Shown here piece after piece: positions 1-10,269 of a DNA stretch of 64,000 bases; the first letter of the stretch is position 1; the number at the start of each line of letters is the position of its first letter. Origin of the DNA: Allobaculum stercoricanis DSM 13633 (lineage in GTDB: Bacteria; Bacillota_I; Bacilli_A; Erysipelotrichales; Erysipelotrichaceae); the NCBI RefSeq assembly GCF_000384195.1, contig NZ_KB913034.1, positions 1,610,213 to 1,674,212 on the forward strand, written 5' to 3'. The position numbers and the translations under genes were made by a program. A model generated the notes under the pieces. It was not told the origin of the DNA. It worked only from the letters and a program-made list of their open reading frames with translations, and did not search any database.

Positions 1-1230
1 TCAGCCGGAATAGATGGAGTCACAGTGGGTGATCTTGAATCCTACTGGGATAAGCATCAGGAAGAAATTACTGAGGCTATACTGAATATGAAATATAAGC
101 CCCAACCGGTCAGACGGGTCTATATCCCTAAACCTAATGGAAAGAAACGCCCGTTAGGTATTCCAACTGTCATGGACAGAGCTATTCAACAGGCAGTTGC
201 CCAGGTGCTCGATCTCATCTTTGACCCGTCGTTTAGTGATAGTAGTTTTGGTTTTCGTAAAGGCAGAAGTGCACATGATGCCATCATGCAGGCATTGAAT
301 TACCTGAACGAAGGTTACGACTGGGTCATCGATTTAGATATCGAGAAATTCTTTGACAAAGTGAATCACGATAAACTCATTTCACTGATCCGAAATTTCA
401 TCAATGAAAAAGAAGTTCTCCATCTGATCCGATCCTTCCTCAAAGCAGGCGTGCTTGAGGAGGGCAAGATCGTAAAAAGTGATCTCGGCACACCGCAAGG
501 TGGGTGCATTTCGCCAGTACTAGCCAACATCTATCTAGATCTATTCGACAAAGAATTAGAGAGTAGAGGACTTAGATTCTGCAGATATGCCGATGACGTC
601 GTAATTTTCGTCAAAAGTGAAATGGCTGCGAATAGAATCATGAAATCAGTTTCCAGTTGGTTAGAAAGGAAACTATTTCTCACTGTCAGTGCAACTAAAA
701 CCCATGTATGTCGACCACCAGAAAGTACCTTTCTAGGTTTTACCTTTTGGAAGGGTAAAGATGGATGGAAGGCAAAACCGGCAAATGACCGTAAACAAAG
801 ACTCTATGACAAAATTAAAGAAGTTCTTTGTAGAAAAAGAGCGGTCGCATCACCATTAAAAGACGTGTTTACAAAAGTAAACCAAATCGTCAGAGGTTGG
901 ATTAACTATTTTAGCATTGGTTCGATGAAAAAGTTCCTGACTAAGTTCGGTGAGTGGCTCAGGCATAAAATCAGAGTTGTCATATTGAAACAGTGGAAAA
1001 GACCACGAACAATCTTCGATAACCTGATGAAATTGAATCGCATATCTAAATGGCCTTTAGAATCTGAATTGATCAGACAAACAGCCAACTCCAGACTAGG
1101 CCTATATAGGACAGCAGGAATGCGAACAGTGAACTTTCTGATCTCACCAAATATTTTGGCAATGAGAAAAGGAGATCGACCAGGATTGATCGATCCCCTT
1201 AATCTCTATTTATCATTTTATAACGCATGA
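1..1230 (+). CDS. ltrA: Group II intron reverse transcriptase/maturase, 5'-partial
   Basis: This multifunctional intron-encoded protein promotes splicing and reverse-transcribes the intron during retrohoming. The frame is open to base 1; the GTG at 25 is internal, because the upstream codons read SAGIDGVTV, typical of the RT N-terminus. Visible motifs are [16 protein letters not shown] (RT1/2), [25 protein letters not shown] (RT3), [10 protein letters not shown] (RT4) and the catalytic YADD box (RT5). A maturase/X domain follows ([15 protein letters not shown]). There is no C-terminal HNH endonuclease, as in several bacterial En-minus lineages. The visible frame has no interruption, so the protein may be active. 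Confidence 0.95.
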   Translation, partial: SAGIDGVTVGDLESYWDKHQEEITEAILNMKYKPQPVRRVYIPKPNGKKRPLGIPTVMDRAIQQAVAQVLDLIFDPSFSDSSFGFRKGRSAHDAIMQALNYLNEGYDWVIDLDIEKFFDKVNHDKLISLIRNFINEKEVLHLIRSFLKAGVLEEGKIVKSDLGTPQGGCISPVLANIYLDLFDKELESRGLRFCRYADDVVIFVKSEMAANRIMKSVSSWLERKLFLTVSATKTHVCRPPESTFLGFTFWKGKDGWKAKPANDRKQRLYDKIKEVLCRKRAVASPLKDVFTKVNQIVRGWINYFSIGSMKKFLTKFGEWLRHKIRVVILKQWKRPRTIFDNLMKLNRISKWPLESELIRQTANSRLGLYRTAGMRTVNFLISPNILAMRKGDRPGLIDPLNLYLSFYNA

Positions 1231-1325
1231 AATAAAACTGTAAAGCTGTAGCGCCGTATACGAGAACCGTACGTACGGTGCAATGAGAGGGGCGAGACTC
1301 ACAGATAGTCTCCCTCTACTCTATT
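1..1325 (+). mobile_element. Group II intron, 3' portion (5' end outside window)
   Basis: The window opens inside the intron-encoded protein. After its stop codon comes a domain V-like hairpin at about 1250-1282, with the AGC triad and 8-bp arms GCGCCGTA/TACGGTGC. A domain VI-like hairpin follows at about 1285-1316 (AGACT/AGTCT and GAGGG/CCCTC pairing). The intron probably ends near 1325, in the CTACTCTAT stretch. The 5' end and ribozyme domains I-IV lie upstream, so the class cannot be fixed. The 3' end is about 85 bp upstream of the promoter of the next gene, so the insertion appears intergenic. Confidence 0.85.
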
Positions 1326-1409
1326 CTATTGCTTTTAGAACTGTTCTAGCCATCTTGATATTTAATCGCATTTCTAAAACATCTTTTGCCAGCTATCAAT
1401 TCGATTTGT

Positions 1410-1438
1410 TTGTTTCAAAAACAAGACAAATTTATAAT
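1410..1438 (+). promoter_or_regulatory. Sigma-A-type promoter for the ECF S component gene
   Basis: TTGTTT at 1410-1415 and a perfect TATAAT at 1433-1438 are separated by 17 bp. The predicted transcript has a leader of about 40 nt before the ATG at 1487. The promoter lies downstream of the intron 3' end, so the gene need not depend on intron transcription. Confidence 0.65.
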
Positions 1439-1486
1439 AAACTTAACCGAAAACGCATTGTTCTAGCGTTTAGAAAGGATCAAGTT

Positions 1487-2029
1487 ATGAAATCTGTCCA
1501 TCGATTAACTTTGAGTGCTCTCTTTTTAGCACTCGGCTTAATCCTTCCTTTTATTACCGGGCAAATTCTCACGATTGGGCGCATGTTATTGCCTATGCAT
1601 ATCCCCGTTTTACTTTGTGGATTGATTTGTGGTTGGGAATATGGACTTGGGATTGGTTTAATTACCCCATTTTTAAGAAGTGTCCTCTTTCATTCACCCG
1701 CAATGTTTCCCATGGCCTTTGCGATGGCTTTTGAATTAGCTACTTATGGTGCCGTGATTGGTTGGATGTACGCAAAGTTCAAATCTAAAAATCTATCGAG
1801 TATTTATCTCTCTTTGTTGATGGCTATGGTCTGTGGTCGAGTGATGTATGGTTTAGTCATGGCACTGATTACAACGCTCCTTCACCAACCTTATTCCTTT
1901 GAAATCTTTATGACTGCAGCAATCACAAGTGGAATTCCTGGCATCATCATCCAGCTGATTTTAATTCCTGTCATTATGTTATTTCTGTATCGTACGGGTA
2001 TGATCCAATCCAATGAGGGCCAACAATGA
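1487..2029 (+). CDS. ECF transporter substrate-binding (S) component
   Basis: A 180-residue hydrophobic protein with about six membrane helices. It resembles the PF12822-type ECF S components, which bind a vitamin or related micronutrient and use the shared EcfA1-EcfA2-EcfT module. The start is the ATG at 1487 behind GAAAGGAT; the longer frame to 1283 would run through intron domain VI and has no ribosome site. Conserved-looking stretches are GRMLLPMHIPVLLCG and LRSVLFHSPAMFPMA, reminiscent of pantothenate-type (PanT) S components, but the substrate cannot be assigned. The stop overlaps the start of the following kinase gene (ATGA), implying translational coupling. Energising subunits are encoded at 36.6-39.1 kb. 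Confidence 0.8.
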   Translation: MKSVHRLTLSALFLALGLILPFITGQILTIGRMLLPMHIPVLLCGLICGWEYGLGIGLITPFLRSVLFHSPAMFPMAFAMAFELATYGAVIGWMYAKFKSKNLSSIYLSLLMAMVCGRVMYGLVMALITTLLHQPYSFEIFMTAAITSGIPGIIIQLILIPVIMLFLYRTGMIQSNEGQQ

Positions 2030-2634
2030 TCTCTTGTTCCACGATTCAAGAAGCTGCTTGTTTGATCTATTCTTTATATCAACAAAAACAAAAAGAAAAC
2101 CCTTCTTTAACAAAGCAGCCTTTCATCATTTCGATTGATGGACGCTGTGCAAGTGGGAAAACGACACTTGCTAGAGAACTTGCTTCTTTATTTCCATCTT
2201 GCAATGTCATCCACCTTGATGATTTTTTCTTGCAACCCCATCAACGCACACCAAAGCGCTATGCAACAGTGGGGCGAAACGTCGATGATCAAAGACTCAT
2301 TCAAGAAGTGATCGTCCCTTATCTCGACAATCGCGAAATTTGTTTTCGCCCATTTTCTTGCCAAAAGATGGCTTTACAAGACCCGATTGTTTTACCCAAA
2401 ACCGATGTGCTTATTTTAGAAGGTTGTTATGTCAACAACGCCTTGTTGTACAGTTATGCCAATTTGCGCATCTTTATGCATGTTGATGACCAAACACAAC
2501 GAAAACGAATCGAAATGCGCAATGGACCAGATCGTTTACAAGATTTTATTAACAAGTGGATCCCACTTGAAGAGAAGTATTTTGAAACCTTGAATTTATC
2601 CACATTTGATTTACTTCTTGATCTTTCTTCATGA
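2026..2634 (+). CDS. P-loop kinase of the uridine kinase/phosphoribulokinase-like family
   Basis: A 202-residue soluble kinase-like protein. The Walker A motif GRCASGKTT is at residues 39-47, and VIHLDDFFLQPHQR at about 61-74 supplies the Asp typical of uridine kinase-type phosphoacceptor sites. LILEGCYV resembles the Walker B strand. A lid-like RKRIEMRNGPDR follows. The start overlaps the stop of the S component by four bases, so the two proteins are probably made together. The likely job is to phosphorylate and trap whatever the S component imports; the substrate (nucleoside, pantothenate or another vitamin) is inference. The length matches small uridine kinases. Confidence 0.75.
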   Translation: MISCSTIQEAACLIYSLYQQKQKENPSLTKQPFIISIDGRCASGKTTLARELASLFPSCNVIHLDDFFLQPHQRTPKRYATVGRNVDDQRLIQEVIVPYLDNREICFRPFSCQKMALQDPIVLPKTDVLILEGCYVNNALLYSYANLRIFMHVDDQTQRKRIEMRNGPDRLQDFINKWIPLEEKYFETLNLSTFDLLLDLSS

Positions 2635-2681
2635 ACACCCAAAAAATAAATAAACTATACTTAAATGAATAAGGAGGACTT

Positions 2682-3584
2682 ATGGCAAAATCAAAAGTTT
2701 ATTTTTCACGAAACACTAGCCCAGACACATTATTAGAACTATATCGGACACTGGGCAAACAATTAGAAGGAAATGTGGCCGTGAAGTTGCACTCCGGGGA
2801 AAGAGGCAACCAAAACTACCTTCGTCCAGAATTCGTCAAACCGATCGTTGATGAAGTCAAAGGAACTGTTGTTGAATGTAATACGGCTTATGGTCATGAC
2901 TCTGGCGGATATCGTTCTACAACTGAAGAACACATCAAAGTTTTAGAAGAACACGGTTGGACCAAATATTTCGACGTTAAAATCCTTGATGCCGAAAGTC
3001 CAGATCTTGTACTCTCCGTTCCAAATGGCAAAATCATCCAAGAAAACTTTGTGGGAAAAGATCTAGCTCAGTTTGACTCTTTACTCGTTCTTTCTCACTT
3101 TAAAGGACATCCAATGGGTGGCTTTGGTGGCGCATTAAAACAATTATCGATCGGATGTGCTTCCACTGCTGGTAAATGTTGGATCCACTCTACTGGAAAA
3201 TCCAAAGATATCGACGAAACTTGGGAATTAGATATTAACCAAGACGAATTTATCGAAGCAATGGCAGATGCCGCTTATACAGTAGATCAATATTTCAAAG
3301 ATAAAGTCGTATATATCAATGCGATCGTGAACCTTTCTGTCGACTGCGACTGCTGCCATGTAGCCGAAGATCCATGCATGGAAGATATCGGTGTCATGAT
3401 CTCCACTGACCCAGTTGCGATTGATCAAGCTTGTATCGACATGGTCTTCAATTCTGATGATCCAGGCTGCGATCATTTTGTTGAACGTGTTGAATCTCGT
3501 CATGGACGCCTCATTTTAGATGCCTGCGAAGCACTCGGATTTGGCAACCGTGAATACGAATTGATCAATATCGACGAAGACTAA
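2682..3584 (+). CDS. DUF362 domain-containing protein
   Basis: A 300-residue protein of the DUF362 family, whose biochemical role is not established; many relatives carry Fe-S clusters. Recognisable family features are AVKLHSGERGNQNYLRPEFV near the N-terminus, SHFKGHPMGGFGGALKQLSIGCAS in the middle, and the Cys-rich CDCCHVAEDPCMEDIGVM near residue 225. No separate C-terminal 2[4Fe-4S] ferredoxin domain is present, unlike some relatives. An AAGGAGG ribosome site precedes the ATG. It lies 47 bp after the kinase, with a TATACT -10-like element in the gap, and ends at a strong hairpin terminator. Confidence 0.85.
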   Translation: MAKSKVYFSRNTSPDTLLELYRTLGKQLEGNVAVKLHSGERGNQNYLRPEFVKPIVDEVKGTVVECNTAYGHDSGGYRSTTEEHIKVLEEHGWTKYFDVKILDAESPDLVLSVPNGKIIQENFVGKDLAQFDSLLVLSHFKGHPMGGFGGALKQLSIGCASTAGKCWIHSTGKSKDIDETWELDINQDEFIEAMADAAYTVDQYFKDKVVYINAIVNLSVDCDCCHVAEDPCMEDIGVMISTDPVAIDQACIDMVFNSDDPGCDHFVERVESRHGRLILDACEALGFGNREYELINIDED

Positions 3585-3605
3585 TTACACAAATCCAATT
3601 TCATG

Positions 3606-3638
3606 AAAAAGCCTCTGTCTTGTGACAGAGGTTTTATT
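3606..3638. terminator. Bidirectional terminator between convergent genes
   Basis: The stem CCTCTGTC/GACAGAGG with loop TTGT is followed by TTTTATTT on the plus strand and by a T run after the stem on the minus strand. It can serve both the DUF362 gene and the convergent gene at 3665. Confidence 0.85.
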
Positions 3639-3664
3639 TAATTTATCATTCATATTAAAATCAA

Positions 3665-3976
3665 TTAAAGCATGCAATCGACACCACTTAAAAAGTAAAT
3701 AGCATCGACTAAAGCGCCGGCGAATTCAGAACTTTCAAATTGTGTTCCTGGCAATAATTGTAGAATTTGATCCGCTTGTTGAAATGAAATCCAACAACGC
3801 TTCCCTTCTTCCAGTGTTAAATCACATGTTTCATTAATTTGATGAAGAAGGCCACTCTTTACAAAGCGTTCAAACTCATCTTGACCCATTTCATAATCAT
3901 GGATATAAAATGAATCCTCTTCACTATTGAGTGCACGTTGGCCTTCTTCATTGACCGGTACGCTAAAATATTTCAT
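3665..3976 (-). CDS. Small acidic protein of unknown function
   Basis: About 103 residues, no signal peptide or membrane segment, rich in Glu/Asp/Gln. I chose the second ATG (MKYFSVPV): AAAGGAG lies 9 nt upstream of it but only 3 nt from the ATG at 3982. No family is recognised. It shares a terminator with the convergent DUF362 gene and is separated by about 160 bp from the downstream exporter gene, so it appears monocistronic. Confidence 0.7.
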   Translation of the reverse strand: MKYFSVPVNEEGQRALNSEEDSFYIHDYEMGQDEFERFVKSGLLHQINETCDLTLEEGKRCWISFQQADQILQLLPGTQFESSEFAGALVDAIYFLSGVDCML

Positions 3977-4127
3977 TCTCATTCACTCCTTTCGTTCTTT
4001 TTGTATATACATGTTTTTAAAGTGTTTGGTTCACATTCATCTTACAGAGTAGATTGTATCGATCTTTCAAAAGAATTTTAATATTCATCCGATATACGTA
4101 CTACAATTTAACCCATCATTTTTCAAT

Positions 4128-4158
4128 CAAAAAAAGGAGATCCGAATTGTGACCTCCT
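4128..4158 (-). terminator. Terminator after the ArAE-type exporter gene
   Basis: On the minus strand GGAGGTC pairs with GATCTCC (one G-U pair) around loop ACAATTCG, followed by seven T residues. It lies 8 bp beyond the stop codon at 4166. Confidence 0.75.
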
Positions 4159-4165
4159 CAATCTG

Positions 4166-5305
4166 TTAACAATTGTCTAATTCAACTTCTATCTCCATAC
4201 GACTGGCATAATCTTGTTGTAATTGAATCAGTTTATTTGCGTATTCACCCTGATAATGGTGATGGCGTCGGTAAAACTCTTCTTGTTCTTTTTTAGTTAT
4301 TAAACGATTTAAAAAATTTTGTCTAAGTTGAACAAACTCACGTAAGTTATACAACATCATTAACAAGATCGCTTGTGTGCTAGCCTCCAATGCACGGTGT
4401 TCATTGAGTTCTACTTGTTCAATGACAAGCCGATTTTTTTCTAACCATTCCTTAGGCTCGATGGCATCAATTACCGTCAAAGCGGTTTCTTCAATATGAT
4501 CAATGACACCACCCAAACGTTTTGTGCAAACAGGTTGGAGATCCAATTGTGTTGTTAAAACATGAATTAATGAATATTGGGCAAAGCCAAGTTCTAAATA
4601 ATTTAAAATCCAACGATGTCCAGTCCCGAGGCGGTTTTGATAATATTGTTGAATTAAATCAACAGCCTTTTTCATATCATCGAGCATCATTTGAATCGTT
4701 TTTGCACTTGCTTCAATTTTCTTCGTTCCTTTTAAAACACCAGATAATTCGATAAAGGTCACCATAATTTCATATTCGACTTTAAAGATTTGTTCATAAA
4801 CCAAATTCTTAATCGCAAGATCTGGCTGATATAGATTTAAAAGAAAGGCAATCGCAATTCCAATCGTCAAAATCAATAGTTCGATCAAAATATGTTCGAA
4901 AGAAAATGTCTGATCGAGGATAAATGCCGTCCCAATTACCGCATTAACAGATAGAGTATCTTTCCAGCCTATGGTCCACAAAATAAAAACGATTCCTAAC
5001 AAATACAGCCCATACGCTAAATAAATGGATTTTACATGAGGAAAGATCAACCAACACAAAAAGATCGCAAATCCAAACGATACATACCGTTTTCCAATTA
5101 ATGACAACGTCTGTTTTCGTGTACTTCCCATTAATGTCAGCAAAGTAATGGTCCCTGCTGAATAAGGATGAGGAAGATTCAGTAGTGTACAAATAACAAC
5201 CGCTAATGCAGAACCAAATGCAATTTTTAATGCTTCAGTTAAGTGAATTTTTAACACCCCTGATTCAAGATTCGAAACTAATTTATTCATAACTATTTTA
5301 TCCAT
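4166..5305 (-). CDS. Aromatic acid exporter (ArAE/DUF939) family membrane protein
   Basis: A 379-residue protein. The N-terminal half (about residues 18-160) has roughly six closely spaced hydrophobic helices, beginning LKIAFGSALAVVICTLLNLPHPYSAGTITLLTL, typical of the ArAE_1/FUSC-like exporters. The C-terminal half (about 165-379) is soluble and helical, matching the C-terminal domain of DUF939 proteins. Substrates in this family are poorly known. Ribosome sites before both candidate ATGs (5305 and the one six codons on) are weak. A catabolite-response-like palindrome lies about 46 bp upstream. Confidence 0.75.
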   Translation of the reverse strand: MDKIVMNKLVSNLESGVLKIHLTEALKIAFGSALAVVICTLLNLPHPYSAGTITLLTLMGSTRKQTLSLIGKRYVSFGFAIFLCWLIFPHVKSIYLAYGLYLLGIVFILWTIGWKDTLSVNAVIGTAFILDQTFSFEHILIELLILTIGIAIAFLLNLYQPDLAIKNLVYEQIFKVEYEIMVTFIELSGVLKGTKKIEASAKTIQMMLDDMKKAVDLIQQYYQNRLGTGHRWILNYLELGFAQYSLIHVLTTQLDLQPVCTKRLGGVIDHIEETALTVIDAIEPKEWLEKNRLVIEQVELNEHRALEASTQAILLMMLYNLREFVQLRQNFLNRLITKKEQEEFYRRHHHYQGEYANKLIQLQQDYASRMEIEVELDNC

Positions 5306-5350
5306 CTTTTTTGCTTAATATGAGGTATCTTGCCATAACCTTCAAATTAA

Positions 5351-5364
5351 AGAAAGCGCTTTGA
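5351..5364. promoter_or_regulatory. cre-like palindrome (CcpA site candidate)
   Basis: AGAAAGCGCTTTGA matches the cre consensus core (AAAGCGCTTT palindrome) with deviations only near the ends. It lies between the end of bglA and the start of the ArAE exporter gene, so it would act on the exporter promoter. It is supported by the motif alone. Confidence 0.4.
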
Positions 5365-5410
5365 CACTAATTAAAATATTCACGAAATCTTGAAATTTTG
5401 ACTCAACTAA

Positions 5411-5445
5411 ACAAAAATAAAGACTCCAACAAAATTGTCAGAGTC
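5411..5445 (-). terminator. Terminator of the beta-glucoside operon
   Basis: On the minus strand GACTC and GAGTC form the base of a hairpin with an inner ACAA/TTGT pair, followed by TTTATTTTT. It lies about 50 bp past the bglA stop. Confidence 0.7.
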
Positions 5446-5494
5446 CTATTGTGTTATTGAATAAAGTGTTGCGTAAAACTCGAAATGTGGCGAA

Positions 5495-7000
<1,506 letters not shown>

Positions 7001-8896
7001 TTAATGGAAAGCTAAGATAATCTGGTCTCCAGGATTGACTGAACCGTCGTTAGTTGCGGCAATATCCTGAAAATCATTAGAGTTTGTAACTAAGATTGGA
7101 GTAACTAAATCGTACCCCTTTTCTTTTATCGCTTCTAACTCTACTTCAAGAATTGGATCGCCAACTCTTACTTTATCTCCTGCTTTAACTAAAGCATGAT
7201 AGTGCTCACCATTGAGATTCACCGTATCTAAACCGACGTGAATTAAAATTTCTGCTCCATCTTTTGATTTTAATCCAATTGCGTGTTCTGTGTTGAACAC
7301 CATAACAACTTCACCTTCAATTGGTGAATAAAATGTGTTGTCTTCAGGAATAATGGCAGCTCCTTTTCCTAAAATTTCTTGTGCAAAAGTTGGATCATTG
7401 ACATCTTTAAGATCTACTAGAGTTCCTTGAACAGGGGAGCAGATCTTGATTCCTCCTAGTGAAAGTCTATCTTGATTTTCTTTTTGATCTTGTTTTCCTT
7501 CTTCTTGTTTTCCTTTGCTTTCTGTTCCGTCATTGTTTTTTTCTTTATATAAAATATAAGAAACAATGAAAGCAATCACGAATGCAATCGTTGCGCCAAT
7601 ACTTGCGTGGATTAAATGTCTAAATGTGTCATCGCCAATATAACCAGCTAAAGTCATTAATCCAGGTGATCCACCCGCAAAGTTACGGACACCCATTAAA
7701 CCTGTATAAAGGCCACCAAAAGCCCCACCAATACAAGCTGCAATTAATGGTGTTTTAAAACGAATATTTACACCAAATAAAGCAGGCTCTGTGATACCAC
7801 ATACTGCTGTGATTCCTGTCGAGTAAGCAAGTTCTCGAATATTTTCTTGTTTTGTTTTTACAGCAACCGCAAAAGTTGCAGCCCCTTGAGCGATATTAGA
7901 ACAAAGGTTTGCAGGATAAACTAACGTATCATATCCCATTGTCATACGGTTATTGATTCCAATTGGAATAATTCCATAGTGAGTTCCTGTCATAACAAAA
8001 ATTGGGAACAATCCACCAAGCAATGTTGGAACAAGCCATGAAGCATAAGAGTTCAATAAATTAATTCCGTTTGAAATCCAACTAGAAATAATAAATCCAA
8101 CTGGACCAATCGCAAGCAGAGTCACTGTTCCGCTAACTAGAATGGTAATTAATGGCTTTGTAAAGAATTTTATCGCTTTTGGAGAAATGCGATCTGCAAT
8201 AGGCTCAACGTAACTCATAAACCATACTGCCAAAATAATTGGAATAACAGAAGAAGAATAGGATGCGTTATAAACTGGCAATCCAAATAAACGAATTGCT
8301 TCTCCTGTTTCTTTAGAAGCTGTAACCATTGAAACAAAGTTAGGGTGAAGAAGAATTCCCCCAATCATCATGGCTAAGTATGGATTCGTATTAAATTTCT
8401 TTGCGGCTGAATTTGCCAAAAGAACAGGTAAGAAATAGAATGCCGCATCAGCCATAAAGTTGATGACTTGATATGTAGAATCCGTTGTCTGCAACCAACC
8501 AAATGCTGTACAAATAGACAAAACAGCTTTAATCATACCAGCAGCTGTAATTGCCGGTAAAATTGGAGTAAAAATACCTGTGATCGTATCAATAAACTTG
8601 CTTCCTAATCCTTTCTTTTCTTCAGATTTTAAAGCACTATTGAATTCTTCGAGTTTTACAACATCCATGATTGGACGAAAAACATGAGAAACATCATTTC
8701 CGATGATGATTTGATATTGACCACCTTTAGAAACAACCCCTAAAACACCCGGAGTTTCTTTAATTTGATCGGTTTTTGCTAAACCTTCGTTTTTTAAATT
8801 AAAGCGAAGCCGTGTAGCACAATGAGTTAAACCAGTAACATTATCCTTACCGCCAACCAGGTCCAAAATGACTGCACCAAGCTCGTTGTAATTCAT
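7001..8896 (-). CDS. bglP: PTS beta-glucoside-specific EIIBCA
   Basis: Imports and phosphorylates aryl-beta-glucosides using phosphate from HPr. Domain order is IIB (about 1-85, phospho-Cys26 in LTHCATRLRF), IIC (about 105-455, around ten membrane helices, with the GITEPALFGVNIRFK motif) and IIA (about 480-631, phospho-His near 553 in EILIHVGLDTV). The 631-residue length is normal for BglP/BglF. It starts 37 bp after the antiterminator gene and precedes bglA. Control is through the RAT/terminator upstream of the antiterminator gene. Confidence 0.95.
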   Translation of the reverse strand: MNYNELGAVILDLVGGKDNVTGLTHCATRLRFNLKNEGLAKTDQIKETPGVLGVVSKGGQYQIIIGNDVSHVFRPIMDVVKLEEFNSALKSEEKKGLGSKFIDTITGIFTPILPAITAAGMIKAVLSICTAFGWLQTTDSTYQVINFMADAAFYFLPVLLANSAAKKFNTNPYLAMMIGGILLHPNFVSMVTASKETGEAIRLFGLPVYNASYSSSVIPIILAVWFMSYVEPIADRISPKAIKFFTKPLITILVSGTVTLLAIGPVGFIISSWISNGINLLNSYASWLVPTLLGGLFPIFVMTGTHYGIIPIGINNRMTMGYDTLVYPANLCSNIAQGAATFAVAVKTKQENIRELAYSTGITAVCGITEPALFGVNIRFKTPLIAACIGGAFGGLYTGLMGVRNFAGGSPGLMTLAGYIGDDTFRHLIHASIGATIAFVIAFIVSYILYKEKNNDGTESKGKQEEGKQDQKENQDRLSLGGIKICSPVQGTLVDLKDVNDPTFAQEILGKGAAIIPEDNTFYSPIEGEVVMVFNTEHAIGLKSKDGAEILIHVGLDTVNLNGEHYHALVKAGDKVRVGDPILEVELEAIKEKGYDLVTPILVTNSNDFQDIAATNDGSVNPGDQIILAFH

Positions 8897-8933
8897 ATTG
8901 TGAGTCCTTTCTTTTATATCGATTTTTTTTACA

Positions 8934-9815
8934 TTAGATCAAGTTGTTCGGGCTAATTCTTTCTTTTTTCAAACCATTTACTTCCATGAGTCGATTAATA
9001 TGAATCGTCAAATAGATCATTTCATCATTACTCAGTTCCTTTTTATAAACTTGTTGAATCATACTAGAAATCTTCAACACATTTAAATAGGCAGCTTTGT
9101 ATTGAGATTTGATCATTTGATACATAGCTATATCAATTGGTGGTTCGTCAGAAGAAGTTAATTTAAATAACCGACGACTAAAATACTTTAAATGGGTAAT
9201 GAATCTTCGATAAGCAAGAGAATCCGTATCCAGATCAAGATGGCATTGATACTTCAAAACCCGTAAGCTATTGCTGATCAATTCCGTCATGACTCTTGCT
9301 GATTCAATATTTTGGTCTTCTTGTAAAGCACTAATGAAATGCAAAGCAATGAATCCAGCTTCATCGTCGATCAGTGAAACATCCAGGCGCCTTTGAATAA
9401 TTTCTACTGCTTGAAGACCCGCTTCAAATTCATTTGGATAGAAACTGCAAATCTCATTTTTAAGAGCATTCGGAACAAAAATGTTGTTTTTAGCTCGCGC
9501 GATTGCAAATTGAACGTGATCGGCCATCGCAATATATACTGCATCGCTAAACTTTACGCCAAGTAAGGCAGAGCCTCGTTCAACAATCTCATTCACTGTT
9601 TGGATAACCTCTAGTGAGATACCTGCTAAAACATCCTCTAGTGTTCTACTTTGGGCATGATCTTGTAAACGATAAATCTTTTCAATCTTTGTCTTATCTA
9701 CTGGATCACCCGGTTTCTTTTTAAAACCAAGACCAGAACCCATAACAATCAGCTCGTTACTGTTCTCATCGAGAGTTCGAATAATGTTGTTGTTGATCAC
9801 TTTTTCTACTTGCAT
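8934..9815 (-). CDS. licT: BglG/LicT-family transcriptional antiterminator
   Basis: An RNA-binding antiterminator of 293 residues. The N-terminal co-antiterminator domain (about 1-55) is followed by two PTS regulation domains: PRD1 with ADHVQFA (His100) and ALHFIS, and PRD2 with THLKYFS and TIHINRL. PTS phosphorylation of these histidines should tune activity. I start at the ATG at 9815, behind GGAGGG; the longer frame to 9908 would read through the terminator and RAT. It is the first gene of the beta-glucoside operon and probably controls its own transcription. Confidence 0.93.
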   Translation of the reverse strand: MQVEKVINNNIIRTLDENSNELIVMGSGLGFKKKPGDPVDKTKIEKIYRLQDHAQSRTLEDVLAGISLEVIQTVNEIVERGSALLGVKFSDAVYIAMADHVQFAIARAKNNIFVPNALKNEICSFYPNEFEAGLQAVEIIQRRLDVSLIDDEAGFIALHFISALQEDQNIESARVMTELISNSLRVLKYQCHLDLDTDSLAYRRFITHLKYFSRRLFKLTSSDEPPIDIAMYQMIKSQYKAAYLNVLKISSMIQQVYKKELSNDEMIYLTIHINRLMEVNGLKKERISPNNLI

Positions 9816-9831
9816 AAGTTCCCTCCTCGAT

Positions 9832-9891
9832 AAAAAAAGGCTATACCAAAATGACATACGAAAAAACGTCGTATGTACATTCGGTATAGCC
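9832..9891 (-). terminator. Conditional terminator in the licT-bglP-bglA leader
   Basis: The arms GGCTATACC (RNA order, 9891-9883) and GGTATAGCC (9847-9839) pair perfectly, with an inner CATACGA/TCGTATG stem, and are followed by seven T residues. The distal RAT bases overlap the first arm, so antiterminator binding would exclude this hairpin. Confidence 0.9.
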
Positions 9892-9911
9892 TGCATGACC
9901 AGTAACAATCC
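9883..9911 (-). promoter_or_regulatory. Ribonucleic antiterminator (RAT) for the LicT-like protein
   Basis: A 29-nt element reading GGATTGTTACTGG..CAGG.TATACC on the minus strand, very close to the established RAT consensus of the BglG/LicT family. It overlaps the following terminator in the classic arrangement. Confidence 0.9.
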
Positions 9912-9925
9912 TTTTGTACGTACTT

Positions 9926-9953
9926 ATGATAACATATTCAAAACAAGATGCAA
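9926..9953 (-). promoter_or_regulatory. Promoter of the beta-glucoside operon
   Basis: TTGCAT and TATCAT on the minus strand with 16-bp spacing, positioned so that the transcript begins just upstream of the RAT. Confidence 0.55.
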
Positions 9954-10231
9954 CATCTTTTATAAAAAGCTGAAAGAGGTTTCGCTTTGGCTTTCTCGTA
10001 AAGAATCATTCTTTAACATCACTCAATTTCAAAAGGGATCTAAGGGATACGATTGGATATACAGAAAAATTATCTATTTATACTGATTCAATCTTAACTT
10101 ACGCAACTGCTTATCGAATTTCTTTGCAGATTTACTTAAGTTTCTGCCTTTTTATTTCGCGAAAATAAATGAAGGGACTAAGAGGACAAAAATCTTTATA
10201 CAATAAAAAGTTTACTTCATGTTTATCTAAC
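9954..10231. other. Gene-free spacer between the rrn terminator and the bgl promoter
   Basis: About 280 bp of A+T-rich sequence. The plus-strand frame across 9784-10086 crosses the licT start, terminator and RAT and shows no ribosome site or protein-like composition. I see no gene here. Confidence 0.6.
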
Positions 10232-10266
10232 TAAAAAAAACTGCCTCATATCAAGGCAGTTTTTCT
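10232..10266 (-). terminator. Terminator of the rrn operon
   Basis: The stem ACTGCCT/AGGCAGT with loop TGATATG on the minus strand is followed by eight T residues, immediately after the 5S gene. Confidence 0.9.
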
Positions 10267-10269
10267 TTG

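Noticed and set aside
1283..1486. N-terminal extension of the ECF S component
   Set aside because: It would begin inside intron domain VI and cross the promoter; the ATG at 1487 has the ribosome site and the family N-terminus.
8897..8933. A second RAT between licT and bglP
   Set aside because: The 37-bp gap contains only the bglP ribosome site and has no RAT-like sequence or hairpin.
9784..10086. Plus-strand 100-codon frame
   Set aside because: It crosses the licT start, terminator and RAT in antisense, with no ribosome site.
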